Shown: positions 27,581-34,505, numbered from the stretch's first letter. The stretch is DNA of 64,000 nucleotides from Selenomonas sp. AB3002 (GCF_000702545.1 NZ_JNIO01000008.1:1984001-2048000), one strand, 5' to 3'. Made by a program: numbers and translations. The notes: a model not told the origin generated them from the sequence alone.

Positions 27581-27601
27581 ATAGCCCCTTGAAAAAGGGG
27601 C
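27581..27601 (-). terminator. Intrinsic terminator of the toxin-antitoxin operon (one copy of a direct repeat)
   Basis: GCCCCTT, GAAA loop, AAGGGGC, with a U-run on the minus strand. An identical 23-nt copy is at 28229-28251, on the other side of the toxin-antitoxin pair. Confidence 0.8.
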
Positions 27602-27608
27602 ACCATAT

Positions 27609-27872
27609 TCAATAATGGTTGCGACAAGACAGGATGACAACTTTATTTTCTTCAACTGCGTATACAATCCTGTTCGTCTCATCAATTCTGCGACTCCAAA
27701 GACCTGTCAGATTCTCTTTCAATGGCTCTACTTTCCCTATTCCCTCAAAAGGATTTCTTCTTATATCCTTGATGAGATTGTTGATTCGTCTCAATATCTT
27801 TTTGTCCTGACTTTGCCAGTAGATGTAGTCATCCCATGCATCAATATCCCACTCTATACGTCTTATGCGCAT
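27609..27872 (-). CDS. yoeB: YoeB/Txe-family mRNA interferase toxin
   Basis: From ATG at 27872 the 87-residue protein has the YoeB fold signature: DIDAWDDYIYWQSQDKKILR near the start, then INNLIKDIRRNPFEGIGKVE, LTGLWSRRIDETNRIVYAVE and the C-terminal SCRNHY, whose His-Tyr end belongs to the active site. An SD (GAGGTG) lies in the end of the antitoxin gene, 4 nt before the start. YoeB toxins cleave mRNA at the ribosome. It is encoded after its antitoxin and followed by a terminator. Confidence 0.93.
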   Translation of the reverse strand: MRIRRIEWDIDAWDDYIYWQSQDKKILRRINNLIKDIRRNPFEGIGKVEPLKENLTGLWSRRIDETNRIVYAVEENKVVILSCRNHY

Positions 27873-27876
27873 GAAA

Positions 27877-28146
27877 TCACACCTCAATCAGCTCATGCTC
27901 AGCCATCTGAAGCCGTCCAGCCTTATACTCCTCATACTTCTGCTCAAGATAACGTATGTTGGCCTCAGAATAGAAAGGATCCACTGGTGCCGATACCTCA
28001 AAAGGAATCCTGCGCTCCCGGCCCACCTTCTTGGCAAAAATAGTGAAGGCAGCGCTCATGGACAATCCCATATCGGCGCAAGCCTGCTCCATGCTGCGTT
28101 TTACATCAGAATCCAGCTTGAAATTCACGCTTACTGTCTGTGCCAT
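27877..28146 (-). CDS. RelB/DinJ-family antitoxin
   Basis: The 89 residues start AQTVSVNFKLDSDVKRSMEQ and continue CADMGLSMSAAFTIFAKKVG, the ribbon-helix-helix DNA-binding part of RelB/DinJ antitoxins. The C-terminal 45 residues should wrap the toxin. Pairing a DinJ-type antitoxin with a YoeB toxin is a known mixed combination. It has its own promoter and an inverted-repeat operator candidate, consistent with autorepression. Confidence 0.9.
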   Translation of the reverse strand: MAQTVSVNFKLDSDVKRSMEQACADMGLSMSAAFTIFAKKVGRERRIPFEVSAPVDPFYSEANIRYLEQKYEEYKAGRLQMAEHELIEV

Positions 28147-28170
28147 GTCAAATCACCCTCTCTTATATAG

Positions 28171-28213
28171 ATAATTTATATAATAATTATATCAAACTTA
28201 CTTATAAATGCAA
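28171..28213 (-). promoter_or_regulatory. Promoter and candidate autoregulatory operator of the relB-yoeB pair
   Basis: TTGCAT (28208-28213), 16-nt spacer, TATAAT (28186-28191) on the minus strand. An inverted repeat ATAATT-N8-AATTAT (28171-28190) overlaps the -10 region and start site. Confidence 0.6.
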
Positions 28214-28228
28214 TATTATTTATTAAGC

Positions 28229-28251
28229 AAATAGCCCCTTGAAAAAGGGGC
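28229..28251 (-). repeat. Second copy of the 23-bp direct repeat flanking the toxin-antitoxin pair; acts as a terminator hairpin
   Basis: Identical over 23 nt to 27579-27601, in the same orientation. It forms the same GCCCCTT/AAGGGGC hairpin and would stop minus-strand transcripts arriving from 28.3-28.7 kb. Confidence 0.8.
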
Positions 28252-28274
28252 GTATATAATGGTATAATTGGCTT

Positions 28275-28462
28275 AACGAAAAGGTGACCGACGGGTGGTG
28301 CTGCCGGACTCCCCTTTTCCAATGGATATGTGAGGAAGTACCGCTTTTACCAGACGCCGTTACCTCCTTACTTCAAGAGTGTTGCAAATGCTATCAAAAT
28401 AGAGAGGTCCTGCTTCAGTGGACGATTCAAAACTATTAAGCTCGCCAGTTGGCGGGCTTTTT
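28275..28462 (+). ncRNA. Candidate structured small RNA (about 190 nt)
   Basis: An extended -10 (TGGTATAAT, TATAAT at 28263-28268) and an intrinsic terminator (CGCC-AGTT-GGCG within 28440-28457, then five T) bracket a segment with no open frame of note. It folds into several stems: GAAAAGG with CCTTTTC in the first 50 nt, a GTGAGGA...TCCTTAC hairpin near 28330-28373, and GTCC/GGAC near 28407-28422. The complementary strand carries apparent frames of 68-75 codons that look like shadows. It is not SRP, tmRNA or RNase P RNA by their core motifs. Confidence 0.4.
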
Positions 28463-28471
28463 CGTTGCACG

Positions 28472-28600
28472 AAAAAGGAGAGTGCAAAAGCACTCTCCTC
28501 AAACGTATGACCATTTGGCAGGCGTAGCATCCTCCTGCATCTCTCGGGTTGCCCCTGTCGTACCATCGGCGTGTGGTCGCTACGAAATCTACCACCTCAA
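28472..28600 (-). ncRNA. Candidate second small RNA, ending at a strong terminator
   Basis: A perfect 10-bp stem (AGGAGAGTGC, AAAA loop, 28476-28499) with a U-run on the minus strand shows that a minus-strand transcript ends here. The region upstream can fold (GTAGC/GCTAC, GACCA/TGGTC) and contains GGGGCAACCC. A 75-codon TTG/GTG frame runs through the terminator and is unlikely to be coding. I could not locate a promoter between this terminator and the next one at 28623. Confidence 0.3.
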
Positions 28601-28622
28601 ACAGTCACTTGCTTATTCTATT

Positions 28623-28725
28623 AAAAAGCCGCCCCATTAAGAGCGGCCTCCACCAGGGGCGGCGTACTTAACATACGCTTAGTCTTTAGACCGTATCCCT
28701 AGTGTAAACAGTACATATCGTCTGT
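28623..28725 (-). ncRNA. Candidate small RNA of about 100 nt with consensus promoter and terminator
   Basis: Promoter TTGACT (28755-28760), 17-nt spacer, TAATAT (28732-28737) on the minus strand, within the end of the DUF3800 gene. The terminator is GCCGCCCC/GGGGCGGC (28628-28635 and 28656-28663), followed by a U-run. No credible ORF lies between: the only ATG gives 17 codons that run into the terminator. Confidence 0.55.
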
Positions 28726-28745
28726 ATAGATATATTATCACATAA

Positions 28746-29438
28746 TTAAGGAAAAGTCAAGTTTTTATGATTAGGTATGTTTCTCAGATTTGGATTTTTG
28801 TCTCTATAAGATGTATATATGCGATTTGCCAATATATCACATGCTTGAATCATATAATTGCTCTTAGATTCACAGTACCTGACATCAACATGCACGTTAG
28901 AGGAAAATAACGGCTCATGAAACGTACCATAGTCATAGTTTGCAATACCATTCTGCAATTCTTCTTTCACTGTTTCTTTAAGCCCATATATACCATCAGT
29001 GGAAGTTAGTTGTTCATCTACTGAAATTCGTATGGTAATGTCCTGCTGACTGTCTAAAATCTGTTTGTCTATCAGATCACGAATCTTGCTCTTAATAGCT
29101 CTTTTCATTATATAATCTTTGTATCGACAAATTGATTTAGACGAAGACAGGATACTGGTATACACTTTATTGATATTAACAACTACCGACAAACTCTCCT
29201 CGTTTCTCAAAACGTTGTACAAAGCCCGTTTATGATTATTTGATAAGCCAAACGCCTTTATTTCATCAGTTCTCCCAAGTGCCGCCCTTATTTCATTTAC
29301 TAACGCCTTGTACTTACGCTTTGCATTATCCAAATCTAATCTAGATTCAAAAACATAACCTGCATAAACAAATATGCCCGTTTTATTATTTTTATGCAGC
29401 ACTCCAGAGTCATCAAAGAAAAAATATACTTCCTGCAA
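28746..29438 (-). CDS. DUF3800 domain protein (RNase H-like fold)
   Basis: From TTG at 29438 (AGGAGG SD, 7-nt spacing) the 230 residues match DUF3800. The first acidic motif is VYFFFDDSGVLHKN. RISVDEQLTS lies near 140, and the C-terminal SNYMIQACDILANRIY carries a conserved Asp. These acidic residues suggest a nuclease-like site, but activity is not established. Base use is far more AT-rich than the flanking genes, which points to recent acquisition. Genes of this family occur in mobile and defence contexts. Its stop overlaps the promoter of the small RNA at 28623-28725. Confidence 0.8.
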   Translation of the reverse strand: MQEVYFFFDDSGVLHKNNKTGIFVYAGYVFESRLDLDNAKRKYKALVNEIRAALGRTDEIKAFGLSNNHKRALYNVLRNEESLSVVVNINKVYTSILSSSKSICRYKDYIMKRAIKSKIRDLIDKQILDSQQDITIRISVDEQLTSTDGIYGLKETVKEELQNGIANYDYGTFHEPLFSSNVHVDVRYCESKSNYMIQACDILANRIYTSYRDKNPNLRNIPNHKNLTFP

Positions 29439-29511
29439 GTCCTCCCCTCCTTTTTCCACGTACAATTATAGCATAAAATAACTATATATAAAACCTACAC
29501 ATAACAAACAT

Positions 29512-29541
29512 GAAAAAAGAACCCCGCCGAAGCGGGGTTCT
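29512..29541 (-). terminator. Intrinsic terminator of ompM
   Basis: AGAACCCCGC/GCGGGGTTCT (29518-29527 and 29532-29541), 4-nt loop, then six U on the minus strand. Confidence 0.92.
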
Positions 29542-29573
29542 CTATGTTGTTTAGTTTTTCTCTAACCGTTAGA

Positions 29574-30926
29574 TTAGAAGAACCACTCAACGCGACCGAA
29601 GAACTGCTTAACCTTCACATCGTTAGCGCCGATGACCTTGTTGTGGCCATACTTCAGGTGACCAACAATGTTCTTAGCGAAGGTGTACTCAGCGCCGAGA
29701 GACCAGCCCTTCAGACCCTCATCAGTCACATCCCAGGTAGCAGCCGGAGCAGCGAGGTAGCCGGTGTGACGGTAAGCGATCCATGCGCCCCAAGTCTTCG
29801 GGTTCTCTTTCTGAGCACCCTTGTAGCTGAACTCGACACCGAAGGCCTTCTTGTTGCTGGTGCCAAAGTTGTAACCGCCAAAGTTGAGGTCATCGTTGGT
29901 GTCAGCACCAAGGAGAGCGTCAGCGCTGCTGTGTGCATAGTAAGCCTGCAGCTTGCTGCTCCTGTCGAACTTGTAGCCAGCCCTTACCTGCCAGATGTTG
30001 TTCTTTTCCTTATCGCCATCAGCGTTGAAGAAAACCTCAGGGTTGGTGTAACGGAAATAACGGAGGCTACCGAAGAAGCCCTTGTTCTCATTGCGGTTGT
30101 AATCAAGGCCGGCATAGAACACGTTGGAAGCAGTGAACTGGTCGCTGAAGATGCTGTTGCCAAGGCCATCTTTGTAGTACGGGGTATCATCGAAAGCACC
30201 GGAAGAACGACCGCCACCGATAACACCGGAGAGCTTATTCTTGTTGCCGAGGGTGATATCAGCACCGGACATGGTGGTATCGTTGATGCTGTCATCGCCG
30301 TACATGCTGAACTTACCGAAACGGACGCTGAAGTTCTTGTAGTCACCCTGTGCCCAAGCGCGCTTGAGACGGAAGTCAGAATCATTGCCAGTGCCACGGT
30401 TCTGATTGTCAGAATCCATCTTGTAGTTGCCATCGAGACGAGCATTCACATGCCAGTGATCGTTGACCTCAGCGGAGGGCTCGAGACGGAACAGAAGGTT
30501 GTTGTTGGTTTCCTTCTCGCCATCCTTAACCTTATCGCGAGTGTAGGTGTACTCCAACTTACCGTTCCACTTAACCATGTCAGCATTGCGCTCGAGGTTA
30601 GCAACGCGAACGCCGAGGCTGTTCAGCTCATCAGCGAACTCAGCAGCGAGCTTGTCAATCATAGCCTTGTCAGCAGCGCTCACATCGTTCTTAGCCATTG
30701 CACGAGCGACCATCTGAGCCATCTCGTAACGGGTGATGTTGCGATCGCCACGGAAAGTGCTGTCGCCATAACCTTCGATGACGCCATCAGCAGCCAGCTG
30801 GCTTACAGCGTCATAAGCCCAATGATCAGCAGGAACATCGGAGAACGGATTTGCAGCAGCGAAAGTGGTGCTAGCTGCGCCCACAACCAGAGCAGTGGTC
30901 AGGGCAGAAACGAGAGTCTTCTTCAT
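29574..30926 (-). CDS. ompM: SLH-domain outer-membrane porin (OmpM/Mep45 type)
   Basis: The 450 residues begin with a Sec signal peptide (MKKTLVSALTTALVVGAAST, cleavage near TFAAANPF). An SLH domain follows: FSDVPADHWAYDAVSQLAAD, then DGVIEGYGDSTFRGDRNITRYEMA. After a short coiled-coil (residues 80-115) come about 330 residues of beta-barrel-like sequence with alternating aromatics, ending in a terminal Phe (VEWFF). In Selenomonas and Veillonella such proteins tie the outer membrane to peptidoglycan through SLH and act as porins. A strong promoter, a 112-nt leader and a terminator mark a highly expressed single gene. Confidence 0.96.
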   Translation of the reverse strand: MKKTLVSALTTALVVGAASTTFAAANPFSDVPADHWAYDAVSQLAADGVIEGYGDSTFRGDRNITRYEMAQMVARAMAKNDVSAADKAMIDKLAAEFADELNSLGVRVANLERNADMVKWNGKLEYTYTRDKVKDGEKETNNNLLFRLEPSAEVNDHWHVNARLDGNYKMDSDNQNRGTGNDSDFRLKRAWAQGDYKNFSVRFGKFSMYGDDSINDTTMSGADITLGNKNKLSGVIGGGRSSGAFDDTPYYKDGLGNSIFSDQFTASNVFYAGLDYNRNENKGFFGSLRYFRYTNPEVFFNADGDKEKNNIWQVRAGYKFDRSSKLQAYYAHSSADALLGADTNDDLNFGGYNFGTSNKKAFGVEFSYKGAQKENPKTWGAWIAYRHTGYLAAPAATWDVTDEGLKGWSLGAEYTFAKNIVGHLKYGHNKVIGANDVKVKQFFGRVEWFF

Positions 30927-30936
30927 TGAGAAACTC

Positions 30937-30985
30937 CTCCTTCTGTAAAATAAAATTTATACGGCATCGAGTCCGTAAGAAGGAG
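30937..30985 (-). promoter_or_regulatory. SD-sequestering element in the ompM leader
   Basis: The mRNA contains CTCCTTCT (from 30985-30978), which is complementary to the SD AGAAGGAG (30944-30937) 33 nt downstream. Pairing would hide the ompM ribosome-binding site. Confidence 0.45.
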
Positions 30986-31045
30986 TTCCTTTGAGTTTCC
31001 ATGTTTCCTCACAATTCACTCCGTCTTATTTCCTCGACTTGTTGT

Positions 31046-31074
31046 ATTCTACCATCTTTCTTTCAGAGTGGCAA
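31046..31074 (-). promoter_or_regulatory. ompM promoter
   Basis: TTGCCA, 17-nt spacer, TAGAAT with an upstream TGG (extended -10) on the minus strand. The start falls near 31039, giving a leader of about 112 nt. The stretch 31075-31196 is AT-rich and holds no other feature I can support. Confidence 0.75.
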
Positions 31075-31196
31075 CCCCTATTTTTCATTTAATCATAAAA
31101 TATCATATATAAATCATTTTTTTCATACTTTTTATGGTATTATGAGAGAAGGTTATATCAATAGAAAGTAACCTCACGGTTCTTTCTAATTTTGCT

Positions 31197-31388
31197 CTAA
31201 TTCTCTCTTAATCTGCTCCTAACCATTTTCCTGAACTTCTCACGGGGCACCAAAACCTCCCGGCCGCAGCCCTGACATTTCAGCCGTACATCTGCCCCCC
31301 AGCGGATGATTTCCCAGACTTTGCTGCCGCAGGGGTGAGGTTTCTTGACCTGCACCTTATCCCCTTCACCATACGCAATTTCTTCCAT
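31197..31388 (-). CDS. DUF951 family protein
   Basis: The 63 residues match DUF951: VQVKKPHPCGSKVWEIIRWG, then ADVRLKCQGCGREVLVPR. The conserved cysteines (HPCG, CQGCG) suggest a small zinc-binding fold. The family is widespread in Firmicutes with unknown function, often near chromosome-partition or ychF genes; ychF lies about 1.2 kb away here. An SD (AAGGAAG) precedes the ATG. The divergent amidase gene begins only about 30-40 bp away. Confidence 0.9.
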   Translation of the reverse strand: MEEIAYGEGDKVQVKKPHPCGSKVWEIIRWGADVRLKCQGCGREVLVPREKFRKMVRSRLREN

Positions 31389-31426
31389 TACCTATCTTCC
31401 TTTCACTTATATATGGGGTGATTAGC

Positions 31427-32194
31427 TTGAAAATATCCATCTTGCAAATGCACACTATTCTTGGCCAGCCGGAGAAAAACACTGCCGCCTTCCTGCGCAT
31501 GGCAGAACAAGCCATGCAGGAAAAACCTGATATTCTCCTGCTGCCGGAGATGTGGAATATAGGCTTTTTCCCCCGTCCCGTGGAGGATTATGCCGATAAA
31601 AATGGCGAAAATACCCGCGCCCTGATGTCGGAATTTGCGCGGAAAAATCAGGTAAATATCGTAGGCGGCTCCGTAGCCAGACTGGAAAGCAGCACGGGAA
31701 AAATCTACAATACCTGCTATATTTTTGACCGCCAGGGACAGGAGATTGCCGCCTATGACAAGGTGCATCTCTTCTCCCCCGGCAAAGAAAATCAGGTCTT
31801 TGAAGCAGGCAGGAACATCTGCACCTTCACCCTGGATGGCCGCAAATGCGGCGTGGCTATCTGCTATGATTTGAGGTTCGGCAATTATCTAAGCAGGATC
31901 GCCGAAGATGTCGAAATCCTCTTCCTCCCCGCCGCCTGGCCGAAACTCAGGCAGAAGCACTGGGATATATTAACCCAGGCAAGGGCCATAGAATACCAGG
32001 TATTCGTGGCAGCCTGCAACGGAGGAGCTGAGACCAACGACAAACACCCGCTGGGAGGACATTCTGGCATCTTCGACCCGTGGGGAGAAGTGCTGGCGAA
32101 GGCAGGGGAAGGTGAAGACATTATTTCGGCAGAGGTGGATTTAGGGCTACCGGAGAAAGTACGAAAAAAGATACCTGTACGAATAGATAAATAG
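31427..32194 (+). CDS. Carbon-nitrogen hydrolase (nitrilase-family amidase, omega-amidase-like)
   Basis: About 255 residues with the full nitrilase triad: Glu in LLLPEMWNIGF, Lys in AAYDKVHLFSPGKE and Cys in CGVAICYDLRFGNYLSR. The second Glu region is AIEYQVFVAACN, and GGHSGIFDPWGEVLA follows. It resembles omega-amidase/NIT2-type enzymes that hydrolyse alpha-ketoglutaramate and similar amides, but the substrate is not certain. I chose TTG at 31427, with GGGGTG 6 nt upstream, over GTG at 31418. Its promoter must lie within the divergent DUF951 gene. Confidence 0.88.
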   Translation: MKISILQMHTILGQPEKNTAAFLRMAEQAMQEKPDILLLPEMWNIGFFPRPVEDYADKNGENTRALMSEFARKNQVNIVGGSVARLESSTGKIYNTCYIFDRQGQEIAAYDKVHLFSPGKENQVFEAGRNICTFTLDGRKCGVAICYDLRFGNYLSRIAEDVEILFLPAAWPKLRQKHWDILTQARAIEYQVFVAACNGGAETNDKHPLGGHSGIFDPWGEVLAKAGEGEDIISAEVDLGLPEKVRKKIPVRIDK

Positions 32195-32222
32195 CAACAG
32201 ACACAACGACACAACATTATGG

Positions 32223-32228
32223 TATAAT
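32223..32228 (+). promoter_or_regulatory. Extended -10 promoter of the 32-residue peptide gene
   Basis: TGGTATAAT: an extended -10, with no good -35 visible. Start near 32235, giving a leader of about 48 nt. Confidence 0.6.
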
Positions 32229-32282
32229 ATGTGTGCTGTCTATACCAATCTCCCGGATTTTGCATGAAGGGAGGTGCATTTT

Positions 32283-32381
32283 ATGTCCACTTTTCTGTTA
32301 GCTATGGTTTCCGGCGTAGTTGGTAGCATAATAGCCCACTACATTTGCAGAGCCATAGATCGGAGACTCGACAGCAAATAA
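32283..32381 (+). CDS. Small hydrophobic peptide (32 residues), candidate type I toxin
   Basis: ATG at 32283 has a strong SD (GGGAGGTG) with 7-nt spacing. The peptide is MSTFLLAMVSGVVGSIIAHY followed by ICRAIDRRLDSK: one transmembrane helix and a basic tail, the shape of many type I toxins. Its core GVVGSIIAHYI aligns with SVIAGMIANYL of the peptide at 34579. It has its own promoter and terminator. A minus-strand RNA (32434-32507) is complementary to codons 1-6. Toxicity is inferred. Confidence 0.65.
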   Translation: MSTFLLAMVSGVVGSIIAHYICRAIDRRLDSK

Positions 32382-32433
32382 GTGTTAATTTCTGCCGTCC
32401 GTTGTACGCCCTAGTCAGGCCCATGCACGGACA

Positions 32434-32507
32434 CAAAAAGGCCGCCCGGGTAGTCATCCCTGGCGGCTTTCTTGTTTGTGCACTCCATTGGTCCACATTC
32501 CTGTTAT
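32434..32507 (-). ncRNA. Convergent small RNA, candidate antitoxin RNA for the 32283 peptide
   Basis: Promoter TTGATT (32538-32543), 18-nt spacer, TGGTATAAT (-10 at 32514-32519) on the minus strand. The terminator is the shared hairpin at 32441-32467 with five U. The predicted 5' end (from 32506 to 32491) pairs with mRNA 32285-32300: 16 positions, with one U-U mismatch and one G-U pair. It also overlaps the 3' end of the peptide mRNA. Confidence 0.6.
32441..32467. terminator. Bidirectional terminator shared by the peptide mRNA and the convergent small RNA
   Basis: GCCGCC-C-GGG with CCC-T-GGCGGC, 7-nt loop. T-rich on the plus side and five U on the minus side. Confidence 0.8.
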
Positions 32508-32551
32508 GCCTTAATTATACCACTTGTCACCTGACAAAATCAACAGAAACC

Positions 32552-33658
32552 TCACACATTGAACAGGAAGTTGGTCACGTCTCCGTCCTGCATGACGTAT
32601 TCTTTGCCTTCGGTGCGGACCTGGCCCTTTTCGCGGGCTGCGGCCACGGAGCCGGCGGCAATGAGGTCTTCGTAACCCACAATCTCAGCACGGATGAAGC
32701 CGCGCTCGAAGTCCGTGTGGATCTTGCCTGCGGCCTTGGGAGCCGTGGTGCCCTTGGTGATGGTCCAGGCACGGCACTCGTCCGGGCCGGCGGTGAGGAA
32801 GGTCATGAGGCCCAGCAGGTCAAAGGCACCCTTGATGAGCTTGTCCAGACCGGACTCCTCCAGACCCAAATCAGCCAGGAACTCCTTGGCCTCTTCCTCG
32901 TCCAACTCGGCAATCTCGCTCTCCACCTTGGCGGAAATAGTGACTACCTCAGAGCCATGCTGGGCGGCAAAGTCGCGGACTCTCTTCACATACTCATTGT
33001 CAGCATCAGCCGTAGCCACCTCATCCTCAGACACGTTGGCCACATAGAGGACCGGCTTCAGAGTCAGCAGGTTCATCTCCTTGATGAGCTCCAGCTCATC
33101 CTCAGAGAGTCCCATGCTGCGGGCAGGCTTGGCTTCCTCAAGGGAAGCCTTGATGCGGCGTATCAGCTCATCCTCGGCCTTGGCATCCTTGTTGCCGGAC
33201 TTGGCCAATTTGGCCAGACGGGAAATGCGCTTCTCCACCACGTCAAGGTCAGCCAGGCAGAGTTCCGTCTGAATAATCTCGATATCACGCAGAGGATCTA
33301 CGCCGCCCTCCACATGGGTGATGTTGCCATCTTCAAAGCAGCGCACCACATGGGCCACCGCATCCACCTGACGGATGTGTTCCAGGAACTTGTTGCCCAG
33401 ACCCTCGCCCTGGCTGGCACCCTTCACCAGGCCGGCAATGTCCACGAAACGGACAGAAGCCGGGGTGGTCTTCTTGGAGTTATACATCTCATGGAGCACA
33501 TTCAAGCGTGCATCCGGCACAGCCACCACGCCCACATTGGGCTCGATGGTACAGAAAGGATAGTTGGCAGCCTCAGCGCCAGCTTTGGTTATTGCGTTAA
33601 ACAACGTGGACTTGCCTACATTAGGAAGTCCAACGATACCGACTTCTAAATTGCTCAT
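32552..33658 (-). CDS. ychF: Ribosome-binding GTPase/ATPase YchF (Obg-like)
   Basis: The 368 residues have G1 GLPNVGKSTLFNAITKAGAE, the G3 region VDIAGLVKGASQGEGLGN, and a NVSED stretch in place of the usual NKxD, a YchF trait that allows ATP use. A coiled-coil middle and a TGS domain at the end (TKGTTAPKAAGKIHTDFERG, then FNV) complete the match. YchF binds ribosomes and is implicated in stress responses. It starts 24 nt after upp and is probably co-transcribed with it. Confidence 0.96.
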   Translation of the reverse strand: MSNLEVGIVGLPNVGKSTLFNAITKAGAEAANYPFCTIEPNVGVVAVPDARLNVLHEMYNSKKTTPASVRFVDIAGLVKGASQGEGLGNKFLEHIRQVDAVAHVVRCFEDGNITHVEGGVDPLRDIEIIQTELCLADLDVVEKRISRLAKLAKSGNKDAKAEDELIRRIKASLEEAKPARSMGLSEDELELIKEMNLLTLKPVLYVANVSEDEVATADADNEYVKRVRDFAAQHGSEVVTISAKVESEIAELDEEEAKEFLADLGLEESGLDKLIKGAFDLLGLMTFLTAGPDECRAWTITKGTTAPKAAGKIHTDFERGFIRAEIVGYEDLIAAGSVAAAREKGQVRTEGKEYVMQDGDVTNFLFNV

Positions 33659-33682
33659 TTAATAAATCACCTTATCTAAATA

Positions 33683-34318
33683 TCAAAGAGTACCGAAAAT
33701 CCTGTCGCCTGCATCACCCAGACCGGGCACGATGTAGCCATGGTCGTTCAGCTTCTCATCTACAGCGGCCACATACACCGGCACATCAGGATGATCCTTG
33801 TTGATGACCTCGATGCCCTCAGGCGCAGCAACTAAGCACATAAGGATAACAGAGTGGGCGCCCTTTTCCTTAATGAGGCTGAGAGCTGCAGAAGCGCTGC
33901 CGCCGGTAGCCAGCATGGGATCAACCACGATGAGGGTGCGCTCTGCCACATCGCTGGGCAGCTTGCAGTAATACTCCACAGGCTTCAGGGTCTCCGGGTC
34001 GCGATACATGCCCACATGGCCCACACGGGCAGCGGGAATCATGTTCACCACACCGTTGAGCATGCCAAGGCCGGCGCGCAGGATAGGCACAACGCCCACC
34101 TTCTTGCCTGCCAGCACTTTTGACTTGCACTTGGCCACGGGAGTCTCAATCTCCACTTCCTTCAGGGGGAAGTCACGAGTAATCTCGTAAGCCATGAACA
34201 TGGAGATTTCCTCCAGCAGCTCACGGAAATCCTTGGTGCCCGTATCCTTCTGGCGCATGAGGGTCAGCTTATGCTGGATAAGGGGATGGTCAATGACGTT
34301 GACTTTCAAATCTGACAT
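33683..34318 (-). CDS. upp: Uracil phosphoribosyltransferase
   Basis: The 211 residues match Upp: [36 protein letters not shown] near 78, and the PRPP-binding loop [20 protein letters not shown] near 130. The C-terminal [27 protein letters not shown] holds the uracil-binding region. It salvages uracil to UMP with PRPP. AAGGAG precedes the ATG. A promoter lies at 34367-34395. Confidence 0.97.
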   Translation of the reverse strand: MSDLKVNVIDHPLIQHKLTLMRQKDTGTKDFRELLEEISMFMAYEITRDFPLKEVEIETPVAKCKSKVLAGKKVGVVPILRAGLGMLNGVVNMIPAARVGHVGMYRDPETLKPVEYYCKLPSDVAERTLIVVDPMLATGGSASAALSLIKEKGAHSVILMCLVAAPEGIEVINKDHPDVPVYVAAVDEKLNDHGYIVPGLGDAGDRIFGTL

Positions 34319-34366
34319 GGCAATATCTCCTTTATATCAATATGTTTTCCGAGTTATATCTAATCT

Positions 34367-34395
34367 ATAATATCACGAAAGGACAGCTGACACAA
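34367..34395 (-). promoter_or_regulatory. upp-ychF promoter
   Basis: TTGTGT, 17-nt spacer, TATTAT on the minus strand. The -35 abuts the terminator of the small RNA at 34398-34499. Confidence 0.55.
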
Positions 34396-34397
34396 CA

Positions 34398-34499
34398 GAA
34401 AAAGAGCCGCCCCCGTAGGAACGGCTCTCCCCTTGTCCATCATGCGGACCTCGCGGTGTCGCAGGCGACCAACCCACAACACCAAATGACCTCTCAGCT
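34398..34499 (-). ncRNA. Divergent small RNA of about 100 nt, candidate antitoxin RNA for the 34579 peptide
   Basis: An extended -10 TGCTACAAT on the minus strand (TACAAT at 34506-34511) gives a start near 34499. The terminator is AGAGCCG/CGGCTCT (34403-34409 and 34422-34428) with five U. The first bases, GCTGAGAGGT (34498-34489), are perfectly complementary to 34552-34561 in the peptide mRNA leader, just before its SD. No other gene could feed this terminator, because the upstream one at 34717-34740 stops csaB transcription. Confidence 0.6.
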
Positions 34500-34505
34500 A
34501 AGTCT

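Noticed and set aside
28275-28320. Resemblance of the plus-strand RNA to SRP RNA or a riboswitch
   Set aside because: It lacks the SRP GGAAG/GCAGC core and no riboswitch core motif I know is present; there is also no gene downstream to regulate.
28360-28595. Minus-strand frames of 68 and 75 codons in the small-RNA cluster
   Set aside because: Both run through a perfect terminator hairpin, overlap each other in different frames and have no SD. A structured RNA explains the open frames better.
29544-30929. A 461-codon plus-strand frame opposite ompM
   Set aside because: Antisense shadow of a highly biased gene; no promoter or SD, and ompM has full signal peptide and SLH evidence.
32345-33649. 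A 434-codon plus-strand frame opposite ychF
   Set aside because: Shadow of ychF. Its first part would also run through the small RNA and terminator at 32.4-32.5 kb.
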